Assembly: GCA_017305135.1 (NCBI GenBank)
Contig: JAFKNA010000005.1
Coordinates: forward strand, 124,001-188,000
Length of the DNA stretch: 64,000 bases
Origin: Lysobacterales bacterium
GTDB lineage: Bacteria; Pseudomonadota; Gammaproteobacteria; Xanthomonadales; Rhodanobacteraceae
Direction: 5' to 3'
Position numbers and translations under genes: made by a program. Under the pieces are notes generated by a model that saw only the letters and a program-made list of their open reading frames with translations, was not told the DNA's origin and ran no database searches. Positions 34,445 to 43,373 of this stretch are shown one piece after another (position 1 is the stretch's first letter; each line of letters starts with the position of its first letter).

Positions 34445-36061
34445 TCAGCCCGACGTCTGGAAGCCGTTCCTGAAGATGACCTCGCCGCGATGGACGCCCG
34501 TATTGCGCGCGTCGTGGCGGAACTCGGGCCATGGCAGGTTGGCAAGCGTCGCCGAGGTGCCGGCGAAGGTCCAGACATAGAGCGCGCCGAGGCCGCTGGT
34601 CGATCGGCTGCCGACGACCAGCGAGATGCGTCCGTCACCGTACAGGTCGGCCACGGTCGGCGTGCTGTGGATCGCGCTCCAAGCTTGCATCTGGAAATGG
34701 GCGGGGTTTGGCGAACCGGCGCAGACGTCCGGTGCGATCCGGTGCAGCTGATTGCCGTTCCGGTCCCACACCATGACGTAATCGGCCGCGACCGCGATGA
34801 TTTCCGGGATTCCATCGCCGGTGATGTCGGCCACGATCGGCGAGGCGGCGAAGTCCAGCCACTGCACGTTGGTGCTGCAGGTACGCGCGATCCATGTCTT
34901 CTGCGGCCAGCCCGGAAAGGGCGTGCCGTTGCTGCGGATCACGTGCACGTTGCCGAATTCATCCACGGCCGGCGACGTCGCCTTGTCGAGCGTGCCGATG
35001 ATGGTTTCCAGCGTGCCATCGCCGTCGAGGTCGGCAAGCGCCGGCGAATTGGTCCGCGAGGCCTCGCCCGGCGTCGCATACGGCCAGCCGGGCAGCGGCG
35101 CCCCGGAGGCGCTCCAGGCATACACGGCCTCGTCGGTCACCACATGCCAATTCCCGTGCGGCGCGCAGCCGGGCATGTCCCAACAATGCCCATAGCCCGT
35201 CGCAATGGCGGGCCGGCCGTATCCGGGGATGTCGCCAATTGCCGGGGAGGAATAGATCACGTCCTGCAGCTTCTTCGGAAAACCCGGCAGTTCGCCCACT
35301 CCATTGCCGCGGAAGGCGCGTAGCTGGCCGCCGACCTGCATGCCATTGGGCAGCGTGCCCTGGCCGCTGTCCTGGCCGATGATCACGTCGAGTTGTCCGT
35401 CGCGATCGAGGTCGAACAACGCCGCGGAGGACCACACGGTGTCGATCACGTCGTCGGCGACGCCCTTCTTCCACCACTCCGAACAATCGGCATGGAAAGC
35501 ACGGATGCTGTGGTCGAACCCGCCGACCACGATCTGCATCTGCGTCGGGCGCGTACGATCCAGGCGGCCGACCGCGGGCGAGCCGTAGAACCCCTGCGTG
35601 GTGGCCGGAAGTTCATGGGAACACTTTAGGCTGCCGTCCCGCCGCAGCACGTACATGCCACCGCCGTTTCCGGAGGGACTCCCGGCCGTGACCACCACCT
35701 CCAGCCTGCCATCGCCATCGATGTCGGCGACCGCCGGCTTGCTCTGGATGGCGACACCCCCGGTCCTGCGGGCCCACAGGAATGTCCCGTTCGCGTGGTA
35801 GGCGATCACGTAACCGCCGGTCGTCCCCACGATGATGTCCTGCAGGGAATCACCGACGACGCCGAGCCGGGCGACCACCGGGCTCGAGAACTGCACGAAG
35901 CCGACATCGGCCGGGATTCCAGGCCCGGAGAATTCGACCGGGAAGCCGGGATGGCAGGCCGGATTGGAATTGGGCCGGCAGGCCAAGGGGGCGGCGAGCA
36001 CGCCTGCCGGAATGGCGGCCACGGCGGACAGCAGCACCAGGCGGGCAACGAGGCGTTGCAT
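34445..36061 (-). CDS. Secreted FG-GAP/VCBS-like beta-propeller protein with IFxxGF tail
   Basis: 538 residues. ATG 36061 has GGAG at 8 bases and begins a signal peptide (QRLVARLVLLSAVAAIPAGVLAA). The body repeats FG-GAP-like calcium motifs: VADIDGDGRLEVVV, LFDLDRDGQLDVII, LADLDGDGTLETII, VADITGDGIPEIIA, VADLYGDGRISLVV. A seven-bladed propeller is likely. Open sequence upstream of ATG 36061 overlaps the divergent glycosyltransferase region and is not supported. It ends HRGEVIFRNGFQTSG, with the same IFxxGF signature as the protein at 11406-12431. Probably extracellular or surface-linked; ligand unknown. Confidence 0.85.
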   Translation of the reverse strand: MQRLVARLVLLSAVAAIPAGVLAAPLACRPNSNPACHPGFPVEFSGPGIPADVGFVQFSSPVVARLGVVGDSLQDIIVGTTGGYVIAYHANGTFLWARRTGGVAIQSKPAVADIDGDGRLEVVVTAGSPSGNGGGMYVLRRDGSLKCSHELPATTQGFYGSPAVGRLDRTRPTQMQIVVGGFDHSIRAFHADCSEWWKKGVADDVIDTVWSSAALFDLDRDGQLDVIIGQDSGQGTLPNGMQVGGQLRAFRGNGVGELPGFPKKLQDVIYSSPAIGDIPGYGRPAIATGYGHCWDMPGCAPHGNWHVVTDEAVYAWSASGAPLPGWPYATPGEASRTNSPALADLDGDGTLETIIGTLDKATSPAVDEFGNVHVIRSNGTPFPGWPQKTWIARTCSTNVQWLDFAASPIVADITGDGIPEIIAVAADYVMVWDRNGNQLHRIAPDVCAGSPNPAHFQMQAWSAIHSTPTVADLYGDGRISLVVGSRSTSGLGALYVWTFAGTSATLANLPWPEFRHDARNTGVHRGEVIFRNGFQTSG

Positions 36062-36251
36062 GCGGAATCTCCATCGCGCGAGAAGCGCGCACCCCTGATA
36101 TCGTGCTGGCGAGGATAGCCCGGCCCGGCTGCGCTGGTAAACTGCGCGGCGGCCGCGATTGAATCGCCTGCTGCATCCCGGCGAACTCGATGTCCGGGCG
36201 CCAGAACCCACGGCTTGGAACTTCCCCGACCATGCTCGAGAACACGCGCGG

Positions 36252-37238
36252 ATGACCCTCAGCGCCAGACCCAGCGTTTCCATCCTGGTGCCGGTCATGA
36301 ACGAAGAGGAGACGGTCGTCCGTCTGGCTACCGACGCCAGCGCCGTCGCCGACGCGCAGGGCACGTTCACCCTCGCAGGCATCCATTTCATCGACGACGG
36401 CAGCACCGATGCGACCTGGGCGCGCATCCTCGACGCCGCGGCCATCGATCCGCGCGTGCATGGTGTCCGCCTGCGCCGCAATTTCGGCAAGGCCACCGCC
36501 CTGCAGATCGGCGTGAGCGAAGCCAGGGGCGACATCATCATCACGATGGATGGCGACCTGCAGGACGATCCGCAGGAATTGCCCCGCTTCGTCGCCGCCA
36601 TCCAGGCAGGCGCTGATGTCGTCTCCGGATGGAAGCGAACCCGCCACGATCCGATCGGCAAGACCCTGCCATCCAGGGTATTCAACGCGATCACCTCCCG
36701 CGCCTCGGGTATTCCGCTGCACGACTTCAATTGCGGCTTCAAGGCCTACCGTCGGGAAGTCTTCGAGACGGTGCACCTCTATGGCGAACTGCACCGCTTC
36801 GTGCCGGTGCTGGCGCATGCCTTCGGTTTTCGCATTGCCGAGATCGAGGTGACCCACCACGCCCGCCGCTTCGGCCAGTCCAAGTACGGCGCGCGCCGCT
36901 TCATGCGCGGCTTGCTGGATTTGTTTACCGTCCTGACCGTGACGCGCTACGGCCGCAAGCCCGGCCACCTCTTTGGCGCCGGTGGGTTGGCGATCGGCGC
37001 CCTGGGAGGCTGCATCTTGGCGGGGCTCAGCGTCTGGTGGTCGCTCGGTCACTCCATTGGCGATCGTCCGCTGTTGCTGCTCGGCGTGCTGCTGGTGCTG
37101 GTCGGCGTCCAATTCGTGATGTTCGGCCTGCTGGCCGAGCTCATGATCAGCCGTGATCGCGATTCCGCCGCAGCCCACGCATTGGTTCGCGAACGCATCG
37201 GCGTTGCGCCTGCTCCGCTGCGGGACGGGCACGCCTGA
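36252..37238 (+). CDS. Family 2 glycosyltransferase, polyprenyl-phosphate type
   Basis: 328 residues. A cytosolic GT2/GT-A catalytic domain (VSILVPVMNEEETV, IDDGSTD, the DxD-type ITMDGDLQDDP, VVSGWKRTRHDP) is followed by two membrane helices (about 237-258, 270-295). This resembles ArnC/GtrB-type enzymes that load a sugar onto undecaprenyl phosphate. ATG 36252 starts just before the conserved SVSILVPV strand. First gene of a four-gene run with 4-base gaps or overlaps, so it probably supplies the lipid-linked sugar donor used by the GT-C-like protein downstream. Confidence 0.9.
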   Translation: MTLSARPSVSILVPVMNEEETVVRLATDASAVADAQGTFTLAGIHFIDDGSTDATWARILDAAAIDPRVHGVRLRRNFGKATALQIGVSEARGDIIITMDGDLQDDPQELPRFVAAIQAGADVVSGWKRTRHDPIGKTLPSRVFNAITSRASGIPLHDFNCGFKAYRREVFETVHLYGELHRFVPVLAHAFGFRIAEIEVTHHARRFGQSKYGARRFMRGLLDLFTVLTVTRYGRKPGHLFGAGGLAIGALGGCILAGLSVWWSLGHSIGDRPLLLLGVLLVLVGVQFVMFGLLAELMISRDRDSAAAHALVRERIGVAPAPLRDGHA

Positions 37239-37242
37239 GGTC

Positions 37243-37992
37243 ATGATGGACAGCAAGTCTTACGAGCAGTACTTACGCGAGACTGATGATTGGCTGAAGA
37301 CCGCGCGGGCCCGCTTGCTCCATCAACTGGTGGCCCGGCATCGTCCATCCGACCGCCCGCTCGAACTGCTCGAAGTCGGAGCCGGCGCCGGCCAGAACCT
37401 TCCAACGCTCTCCCAGTTCGGCGTGGTCGATGCCATCGAAGTCAATTCGCTTGGACGCGAGGCGATCAATGCGCGCAACGTGACGCGCTCGACATTCGCC
37501 GAAGCAGTGCCATTCCCTCTGGAGCGGCGCTATGACGTGATCTGCGCGCTCGACGTGATCGAGCATCTGCCCGACGACCGTGAGGCGTTGCAATGGATGC
37601 ACGACCTGCTTCGTCCCGAAGGTCTGCTCGTCATAACCGTTCCCGCCTATCAATGGCTATTCAGCGACCACGACCGCGCGCTTGGACATTTCCGGCGCTA
37701 CACGCGACCGCGCCTGCAGGCAGCGCTGCCACCGCGGATGGATATTCTGGGAGCAGGTTACTTTACCCACTTTGCGTTTCCCTTGGCCGTTTGCGCACGC
37801 GCAGCCTGGTCACTCAAACGCATGGGGCGCGCTGAACCGGCCAAGCAGGCGTCGCCGCGCGGTCGTCTCGTCGAGCGCACGCTGGCACGTCTCCACGATG
37901 CGGAACTGGCGTTGATCGCACGTGGCTATCAGCCACCATTTGGCCTGTCCGCCTACCTGGTGGCGCGTCGCAATGCTGCGAGTGGCGCATGA
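37243..37992 (+). CDS. Class I SAM-dependent methyltransferase
   Basis: 249 residues. The SAM-binding signature is ELLEVGAGAGQNLPTL, with DVICALDVIEHLPDD as the post-I/motif II region and RPEGLLVITVPAYQWLFSDHDRALGHFRRY, the 'HFRRY' motif common in methyltransferases of glycan and lipid clusters. It begins 4 bases after the GT2 stop and overlaps the next gene (ATGA, 37989-37992). Context suggests methylation of a glycan or lipid carrier; substrate inferred only. Confidence 0.85.
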   Translation: MMDSKSYEQYLRETDDWLKTARARLLHQLVARHRPSDRPLELLEVGAGAGQNLPTLSQFGVVDAIEVNSLGREAINARNVTRSTFAEAVPFPLERRYDVICALDVIEHLPDDREALQWMHDLLRPEGLLVITVPAYQWLFSDHDRALGHFRRYTRPRLQAALPPRMDILGAGYFTHFAFPLAVCARAAWSLKRMGRAEPAKQASPRGRLVERTLARLHDAELALIARGYQPPFGLSAYLVARRNAASGA

Positions 37993-40247
37993 GAGCCTGG
38001 CAGCACAGGCTCGCATCAACCGCAGCTCTCATCCTGCTCACCAGTGGCCTGCTGGCCGGGATGTCGAAAATACCGCTGTCGCGCCTGGATGTGCCCTATA
38101 CGTTCCAGGGCGATGCCATCGACAAACTGGCGCAGATCCATATCGTTGCGGAGAACGGCTGGTTGTTCGATGCCCCGCGGCTCGGCTATCCGTTCGGCTA
38201 CGATCGCCTCGATTTCCCGCGCTTCGACTCGTTGAACTACGCGATCCTCGGCCCGCTGGCGGCGCTGACGGGCGAGTCCGGGCTGGCGATGAACCTGTAT
38301 TACCTCGCCGGCTTCTACCTGATCGGCCTGACGGCCCTGTTCGCCTTCCGCAGGCTCGGCCTCGGCACCTTGCCGGCGCTCCTCTGCGCGCTGGTCTACG
38401 CGTTCCTGCCCTATCACCTCTACCGCGGGGTGGCGCACCTCACCAATGCTGCCTATTTCCTGGTGCCGCTTGCGATCCTGGTGATCGCCTGGCTGGCGCG
38501 GGGCGATCTGGATCCGGCCATGCCGGGGGCGCGCAAGCGCTGGGCCCTGGCGCTTGGCACCGCCGTGCTGCTGCCGCTCCAGATGCCCTACAACGGCGTG
38601 TTCTTTGCCCTTTTGGCCGGTGTCGGCTGCCTGATCGCGCTCGCACGCTTGCCACGCTGGCGCAGCATGTGGCCGACCCTGGTGCTGGTTGCGGCAACCT
38701 CCTGTACGTTTGTCGCCGAGCAGGTGCCGGCGCTCGCGCACAAGATGGAAGCCGGAGCGAACCTCAACACGGCGGATCGCGATGTCGCAGAAGCCGAGCT
38801 CTACGCGCTGCGTCTGAATCAGGTCCTCATGCCGCACGCCAGTCACAGGCTCAACGCGTTTTCCGATGCCAAGCGCGAGTTCGACGAGGACATGCGGGTC
38901 CCGGCGGCGGAGTTCCGCAACCAGTATCTTGGCGCATTCGGAATCATCGGACTGCTCGCCTTGCTCTGGTCGCTCGCGCGGGCCGTGGGCGCCCCTGCCC
39001 GCGCCAACCGGGATGATGCACTCGCCTTCCATGTACGCACCGCTGCCCTGCTCGCCATCGCGATCCTGCTGCTGGCCATGTCCAGTGGCGTGTTCACGTT
39101 GATCGCGTTCTGGGTGACCTCGAAAATCCGAGCGACCAACCGGATCTTTCCATTCCTTGCCTTCGTATGCCTGCTCGGCAGCGGATGGGCACTCCAGGCA
39201 ACCCTGGCCCGCATCCGGCCAATGGTCCTGCGGCTAGCGGTATTCGCCGCCATCGGGACGCTGGTCCTGCTCGACGTGACCGCGCCCGCCCGGTTCGGAA
39301 ATCGCACGGCCATCGTGCGTGAATACGACATGGCACGCGACTATTTCAGCGAGGTCGAGCAACAGCTTGGCCCGGGCGCGGCCGTGTTCCAAGTGCCCGC
39401 CGTCTGGTACCCGGAGCACCCTCCCGTCGGCCGAATGGGCGATTATGAAGAGTTCAAGCCGTACCTCTTCACCCGGTCGCTGCGGTTCTCGTATGGATCG
39501 GCGCACGGCCGACCGGGCTATGCCTGGTCGAGCATGGTGGCCTCGCTGCATCCGGCCGACATGGTGCAGCGGGCGTATGCGCTGGGTTTCTCGGCGATCC
39601 TCATCGATTCACTTGCCTATGACGGGGCAGCGCTTACGGCGCTGATGAACGGCCTGACAGAGGCGCTGCAAGCGCAGCAGCCGATATCCAGCCCGGATGG
39701 CCGCTGGCGGCTGTTCCCGCTGGCGGCCTGCTGCCATCCTCAGGGCCAGGATCAAGTGAACGCCGCGATCGCATCGGCATTCACCTATGTGCCGGACGGC
39801 TCGCCGCTGCAGTTCGGCAAGGGCGGCCTCGGCGGCCTCTACCGCGCGGGCGGCTGGCATGCGCTGGAGGATTGGGGCGTGTGGTCGCTTGGCACCGGGG
39901 GCCGGCTGCGCATGCAGTTGACCGGCTACCCGGGGGGAATGCCGCTGGCATTGAGCCTGGATGCGCGAGCGCTGACCGGTCCCGACATCCCGGTTCGGCA
40001 TGTGGTGGTGGAGGCGAATGGCCAGGTGCTTGGAGAAATCCGCTATTCGCGGGAGATACCGAGCCCGATGCAGCGCCTGATGCTGCCCGCCGGGCTCATC
40101 GCTGCCGACGGCATGCTCGAATTGAACTTCCACGTCTCGCCATCCGCCTCGCCGCGCAGCGCCGGAATCAACAACGATAGCCGCCAGTTGGGCATCGGAC
40201 TGGCGCAGCTTGCCATTGGACCCGCCCATGCGAGGGCCGGTCGATAG
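37989..40247 (+). CDS. Large polytopic membrane protein, GT-C glycosyltransferase-like
   Basis: 752 residues. About ten membrane helices span residues 10-440 (LTSGLLAGMSKI, LYYLAGFYLIGLTALFAFRRLG, ALVYAFLPYHLYRGVAHL). A large extracytoplasmic C-terminal part follows (about 445-752) and is predicted beta-rich at the end. The early acidic loop (YTFQGDAIDKLAQIH) resembles the catalytic first loop of GT-C enzymes that take sugars from polyprenyl phosphate. No closer family is recognised. Translationally coupled to the methyltransferase, and likely the transfer enzyme that uses the lipid-linked sugar made by the GT2 protein. Confidence 0.7.
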   Translation: MRAWQHRLASTAALILLTSGLLAGMSKIPLSRLDVPYTFQGDAIDKLAQIHIVAENGWLFDAPRLGYPFGYDRLDFPRFDSLNYAILGPLAALTGESGLAMNLYYLAGFYLIGLTALFAFRRLGLGTLPALLCALVYAFLPYHLYRGVAHLTNAAYFLVPLAILVIAWLARGDLDPAMPGARKRWALALGTAVLLPLQMPYNGVFFALLAGVGCLIALARLPRWRSMWPTLVLVAATSCTFVAEQVPALAHKMEAGANLNTADRDVAEAELYALRLNQVLMPHASHRLNAFSDAKREFDEDMRVPAAEFRNQYLGAFGIIGLLALLWSLARAVGAPARANRDDALAFHVRTAALLAIAILLLAMSSGVFTLIAFWVTSKIRATNRIFPFLAFVCLLGSGWALQATLARIRPMVLRLAVFAAIGTLVLLDVTAPARFGNRTAIVREYDMARDYFSEVEQQLGPGAAVFQVPAVWYPEHPPVGRMGDYEEFKPYLFTRSLRFSYGSAHGRPGYAWSSMVASLHPADMVQRAYALGFSAILIDSLAYDGAALTALMNGLTEALQAQQPISSPDGRWRLFPLAACCHPQGQDQVNAAIASAFTYVPDGSPLQFGKGGLGGLYRAGGWHALEDWGVWSLGTGGRLRMQLTGYPGGMPLALSLDARALTGPDIPVRHVVVEANGQVLGEIRYSREIPSPMQRLMLPAGLIAADGMLELNFHVSPSASPRSAGINNDSRQLGIGLAQLAIGPAHARAGR

Positions 40248-41220
40248 CCCCCGGGCGCAGCGCCCGCCACCCCACCCAGCGACGAACCTGCGTCGGCTGC
40301 TGCGAGCAGCCGGCATGGGCATCGGGCTGGCGGCGCTTGGATGGATCATCTGGCGCTTCGTGCAAAGCGGCGCCCTTGGCCTGCTCGGCAAGGTCCCGGC
40401 CGGCCCGTGGATCATCGGCGGGTCGGTGGCCGCTGCGGCCTGCGCCTATGCAGGCGCGCTGTGCGTGCTTGCCTACGCCTGGTGGCGCCTGCTGGCTGGA
40501 CTCTCCGCGAGCGTGCCAGCGCCTGCTGCGACGATGGCGACATGGGCCGCCAGTCAATACGGGCGCTACATCCCCGGCAACGTTGCCCATCTGGCATTGC
40601 GCCACGCCTGGAGCCGCCGCCATGCCATCCCGCATACCGTGCTCGGGATGGCCGCGCTGATAGAAGCGTGCCTGCTGCTGTTCGTGGGGCTCGTGATTGC
40701 ACTGGTGGGCGCGGGGGAAACCGGGCCGTTTGGGGCCGATGCCCGGGCATTGCTCGCCCTGCTGGTCGCAGGACTGCTCGCCGGCCTCGGCGGCCTGCAT
40801 GTGCTGCGCCGGCGCGGCGGTGTGCGGAAATGGGTGCCTCCGCCGACACCGCCCGGCATGCTTGCCGTGGCGATCGCGTGCTATGTCGCCTTCTTTGCAA
40901 TCACGGCGACCGTACTGTACGGGCTCGCCGCCCTGCTCGGCGCCAGCATCAGCTGGGCGGACCTGCTGGTTGCGGGAACAGCAAGCTGGGCCGCTGGCTT
41001 CGTAGTGATCGGCGCGCCTGCCGGAATCGGCGTACGCGAGGCGGCCTTCGTCGCCCTTACGGGGGGCATGATTGGCGAGGAGCGTGCGCTCCTGCTGATC
41101 GCCCTCTATCGCGTGGTGACATTCCTTGGCGATACGCTGCTGTTCGCAGCGGCAGCGCTCGCCTTGCGACGACTCAGCCGATCATCAGGCACGGCCGGAC
41201 TCGGGGCGGATGACGGCTGA
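40228..41220 (+). CDS. AglD/MprF-type integral membrane protein (UPF0104)
   Basis: 330 residues from ATG 40228, overlapping the GT-C-like gene by 20 bases. About eight membrane helices. Family landmarks are WWRLLAGLS, ASQYGRYIPGNVAHLALRHAW and the C-terminal GAPAGIGVREAAFVALTG, as in the lysylphosphatidylglycerol synthase-transmembrane/AglD family. Members act as lipid flippases or in glycolipid assembly. Last gene of the operon. It ends 6 bases from the convergent transsulfuration gene. Confidence 0.85.
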   Translation: MRGPVDSPRAQRPPPHPATNLRRLLRAAGMGIGLAALGWIIWRFVQSGALGLLGKVPAGPWIIGGSVAAAACAYAGALCVLAYAWWRLLAGLSASVPAPAATMATWAASQYGRYIPGNVAHLALRHAWSRRHAIPHTVLGMAALIEACLLLFVGLVIALVGAGETGPFGADARALLALLVAGLLAGLGGLHVLRRRGGVRKWVPPPTPPGMLAVAIACYVAFFAITATVLYGLAALLGASISWADLLVAGTASWAAGFVVIGAPAGIGVREAAFVALTGGMIGEERALLLIALYRVVTFLGDTLLFAAAALALRRLSRSSGTAGLGADDG

Positions 41221-41226
41221 ATCGGC

Positions 41227-42384
41227 TCAACGCAGCGCCGCTTGCAGTTCCGCCTTCAAATCCGCCACATCCTCCACCCCCACCGACAGCCGGATCAGTC
41301 CATCGCTGATGCCCAGCCGCTTGCGGTTGGCCGGCGGCACCGAGGCGTGGGTCATGATCGCCGGGTGCTCGATCAGGCTCTCCACGCCGCCGAGCGATTC
41401 GGCCAGCGCGAACAGTTGGCAGCGCTCCAGCATGGAGCGCGCCTTGCGCAGGCCGCCCTTCACCTCGATGCTGACGATGCCCCCGAAGCCGTCCATCTGC
41501 TTCTTCGCCAGCGCGTGCTGAGGATGGGACTTGAGCCCCGGATAGATCACCCGCTGCACCTTGGGGTGCGCCTCCAGCCATTGCGCGAGTTCGAGCGCGC
41601 CGGCGCAATGTGCACGCATGCGCAGGTGCAGGGTCTTGAGGCCGCGCAGCGCAAGGAACGAGTCGAACGGCCCCGCCACCGCGCCGACCGAGTTCTGCAG
41701 GAACGCCATCTGTTCGGCGAGTTCCGCATTCCCGCCCACCACGGCGATGCCGCCGACCATGTCGGAATGGCCATTGAGATACTTGGTCGCCGAATGCACG
41801 ACGAGGTCGGCGCCGAGTTCCAGCGGGCGCTGCACCATCGGCGAGCAGAAGGTGTTGTCGACCGCCAGCAGCAGGCCGTGCTTCTTCGCAAACGCGGACA
41901 CCCGGGCAAGGTCGACCAGCTTCAGCATCGGGTTGGTCGGCGTCTCGGCCCAGATCATGCGCGTGTTCGGCTTCAGCGCCGCCTTCAGCGCGGCGGTGTC
42001 GTTGAGGTCGACGAAGCTGAAATCGAGCCCGGCGCTGCGCTTCCTGACCTGTTCGAAAAGCCGGTAGCTGCCGCCGTAGAGGTCGTCCATCGCGATGACA
42101 TGGCTGCCGGAATCGAACAGGTCCAGCACCGTCGCGATCGCCGCGAGTCCCGAGGCGAAGGCAAAGCCCTGCGTGCCGCCCTCCAGGTCCGCGATGCAGC
42201 GCTCGTAGGCGAAGCGGGTCGGATTGTGCGTGCGCGAGTATTCGAAGCCCTTGTGCACGCCCGGGCTTTCCTGCACGTAGGTCGAGGTGGCGTAGATCGG
42301 CGTCATGATGGCGCCGGTGGAGGGATCGGGCGCCTGCCCGGCGTGGATGGCGCGGGTGCCGAGGGCGTGCGTGTTCTTTGCCAT
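41227..42384 (-). CDS. metB: Cystathionine gamma-synthase / gamma-lyase family enzyme
   Basis: 385 residues, a fold-type I PLP enzyme. The PLP Lys is Lys201 (VVHSATKYLNGHSDM); other family motifs are GTRAIHAGQAPDPSTGA, EYSRTHNPTR, AFASGLAAI and WAETPTNPML. The subgroup cannot be settled by eye. The neighbouring cystathionine beta-synthase favours a gamma-lyase role (cystathionine to cysteine), while metB-type gamma-synthase (O-succinylhomoserine plus cysteine) is also possible. Methyltransferase genes separate it from cbs on the same strand. Confidence 0.85.
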   Translation of the reverse strand: MAKNTHALGTRAIHAGQAPDPSTGAIMTPIYATSTYVQESPGVHKGFEYSRTHNPTRFAYERCIADLEGGTQGFAFASGLAAIATVLDLFDSGSHVIAMDDLYGGSYRLFEQVRKRSAGLDFSFVDLNDTAALKAALKPNTRMIWAETPTNPMLKLVDLARVSAFAKKHGLLLAVDNTFCSPMVQRPLELGADLVVHSATKYLNGHSDMVGGIAVVGGNAELAEQMAFLQNSVGAVAGPFDSFLALRGLKTLHLRMRAHCAGALELAQWLEAHPKVQRVIYPGLKSHPQHALAKKQMDGFGGIVSIEVKGGLRKARSMLERCQLFALAESLGGVESLIEHPAIMTHASVPPANRKRLGISDGLIRLSVGVEDVADLKAELQAALR

Positions 42385-42399
42385 GTCAGGGTGACTCCT

Positions 42400-43353
42400 T
42401 CAAGCCCGGGGCTCAACGAGCAGGTCGAGGTGGGCGGCGCCCTCGCCACGAAGATCCGCATCTTCGCGCTGCCAGGCGCGCATCAATGACTCCACGGTGT
42501 CGCAGGCGGAACGGCGACCGTCCGCGTGCAACACCGTGATGTTTCCATAATCGATCAATACGGCCGCATATTCATGCGGGTCCACCAGCGCGTTCTCGCG
42601 CATGCACCTGGGGTGGAATTCAGTGAGTACCAGCGGCCGATCCCGCGCGAGCCCGCGCTCGAATCCGCGCCATGCATGCAGTTCGTATCCTTCGATGTCG
42701 AACTTGACCATGTCAAATCCCTGTCCCGACCCCAGCAGATCGTCCAGGCGTCGCGTCTGCGCGTACAGCGGCTGCCCCGCGCCTTTCCATTCGCGCTCGA
42801 TCTGGCCGTTGGAGGAACCTGCCTGCGTACCCATGCAGACGATGGCGCTGGTGTCGCCTGCCGCGAATGGGTGCACCTCCACCTGGGCGAAACCGTTTCG
42901 CGCGATCGTCGCGTAGATGAGCTGCAGGTTCTTGTCCATCGGTTCGACGGCAACCACCCGCCCTCCCCCGACCAGATGCGCCGCCAGCGCGCTGAAGTAG
43001 CCGATGTTCGCGCCGACATCGAGGAACGCGGCCCCGCTCCCAAGCCGTTGCCGCAGCACCGCGGTGACATTCGGTTCCCATGCGCCCGCATGCGCGAGGG
43101 CGCGCCCGATATCGGTGTCATCAGACCGGACCAGTACCACGAACCCATCCAGCTCCACCTCATCGAGGCGGCTTTCGTAGCGGCTACGGAACTCGTTGGA
43201 GCCGAGAAAGCACTCCGCCAGCTCGTGCGGACGCATCGGCCGCTGCCGAAGCAGACTTCGCCACGTGGTCAGGCCATCGGGATCGGGCCGCCGACCCAGC
43301 AGCAACCGATAAGCGAACCGGATGTCCTCCTCGCTCGCCAAAGCATCATTCAT
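42400..43353 (-). CDS. DUF4214-FkbM methyltransferase (copy 1)
   Basis: 317 residues. The N-terminal 55 residues carry a DUF4214-like motif (IRFAYRLLLGRRPDPDGLTTW), followed by an FkbM methyltransferase domain (FLDVGANIGYFSALAA, VVAVEPMDKNLQLI, VKFDIEGYELHAWRG). FkbM enzymes O-methylate sugars and other small molecules; DUF4214 is common on surface-glycan proteins. It lies 20 bases after a paralogue of the same layout, both inserted between the two transsulfuration genes. Likely acts on a surface polysaccharide; substrate unknown. Confidence 0.85.
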   Translation of the reverse strand: MNDALASEEDIRFAYRLLLGRRPDPDGLTTWRSLLRQRPMRPHELAECFLGSNEFRSRYESRLDEVELDGFVVLVRSDDTDIGRALAHAGAWEPNVTAVLRQRLGSGAAFLDVGANIGYFSALAAHLVGGGRVVAVEPMDKNLQLIYATIARNGFAQVEVHPFAAGDTSAIVCMGTQAGSSNGQIEREWKGAGQPLYAQTRRLDDLLGSGQGFDMVKFDIEGYELHAWRGFERGLARDRPLVLTEFHPRCMRENALVDPHEYAAVLIDYGNITVLHADGRRSACDTVESLMRAWQREDADLRGEGAAHLDLLVEPRA

Positions 43354-43373
43354 TCAACATCTCCATTTCCGCC

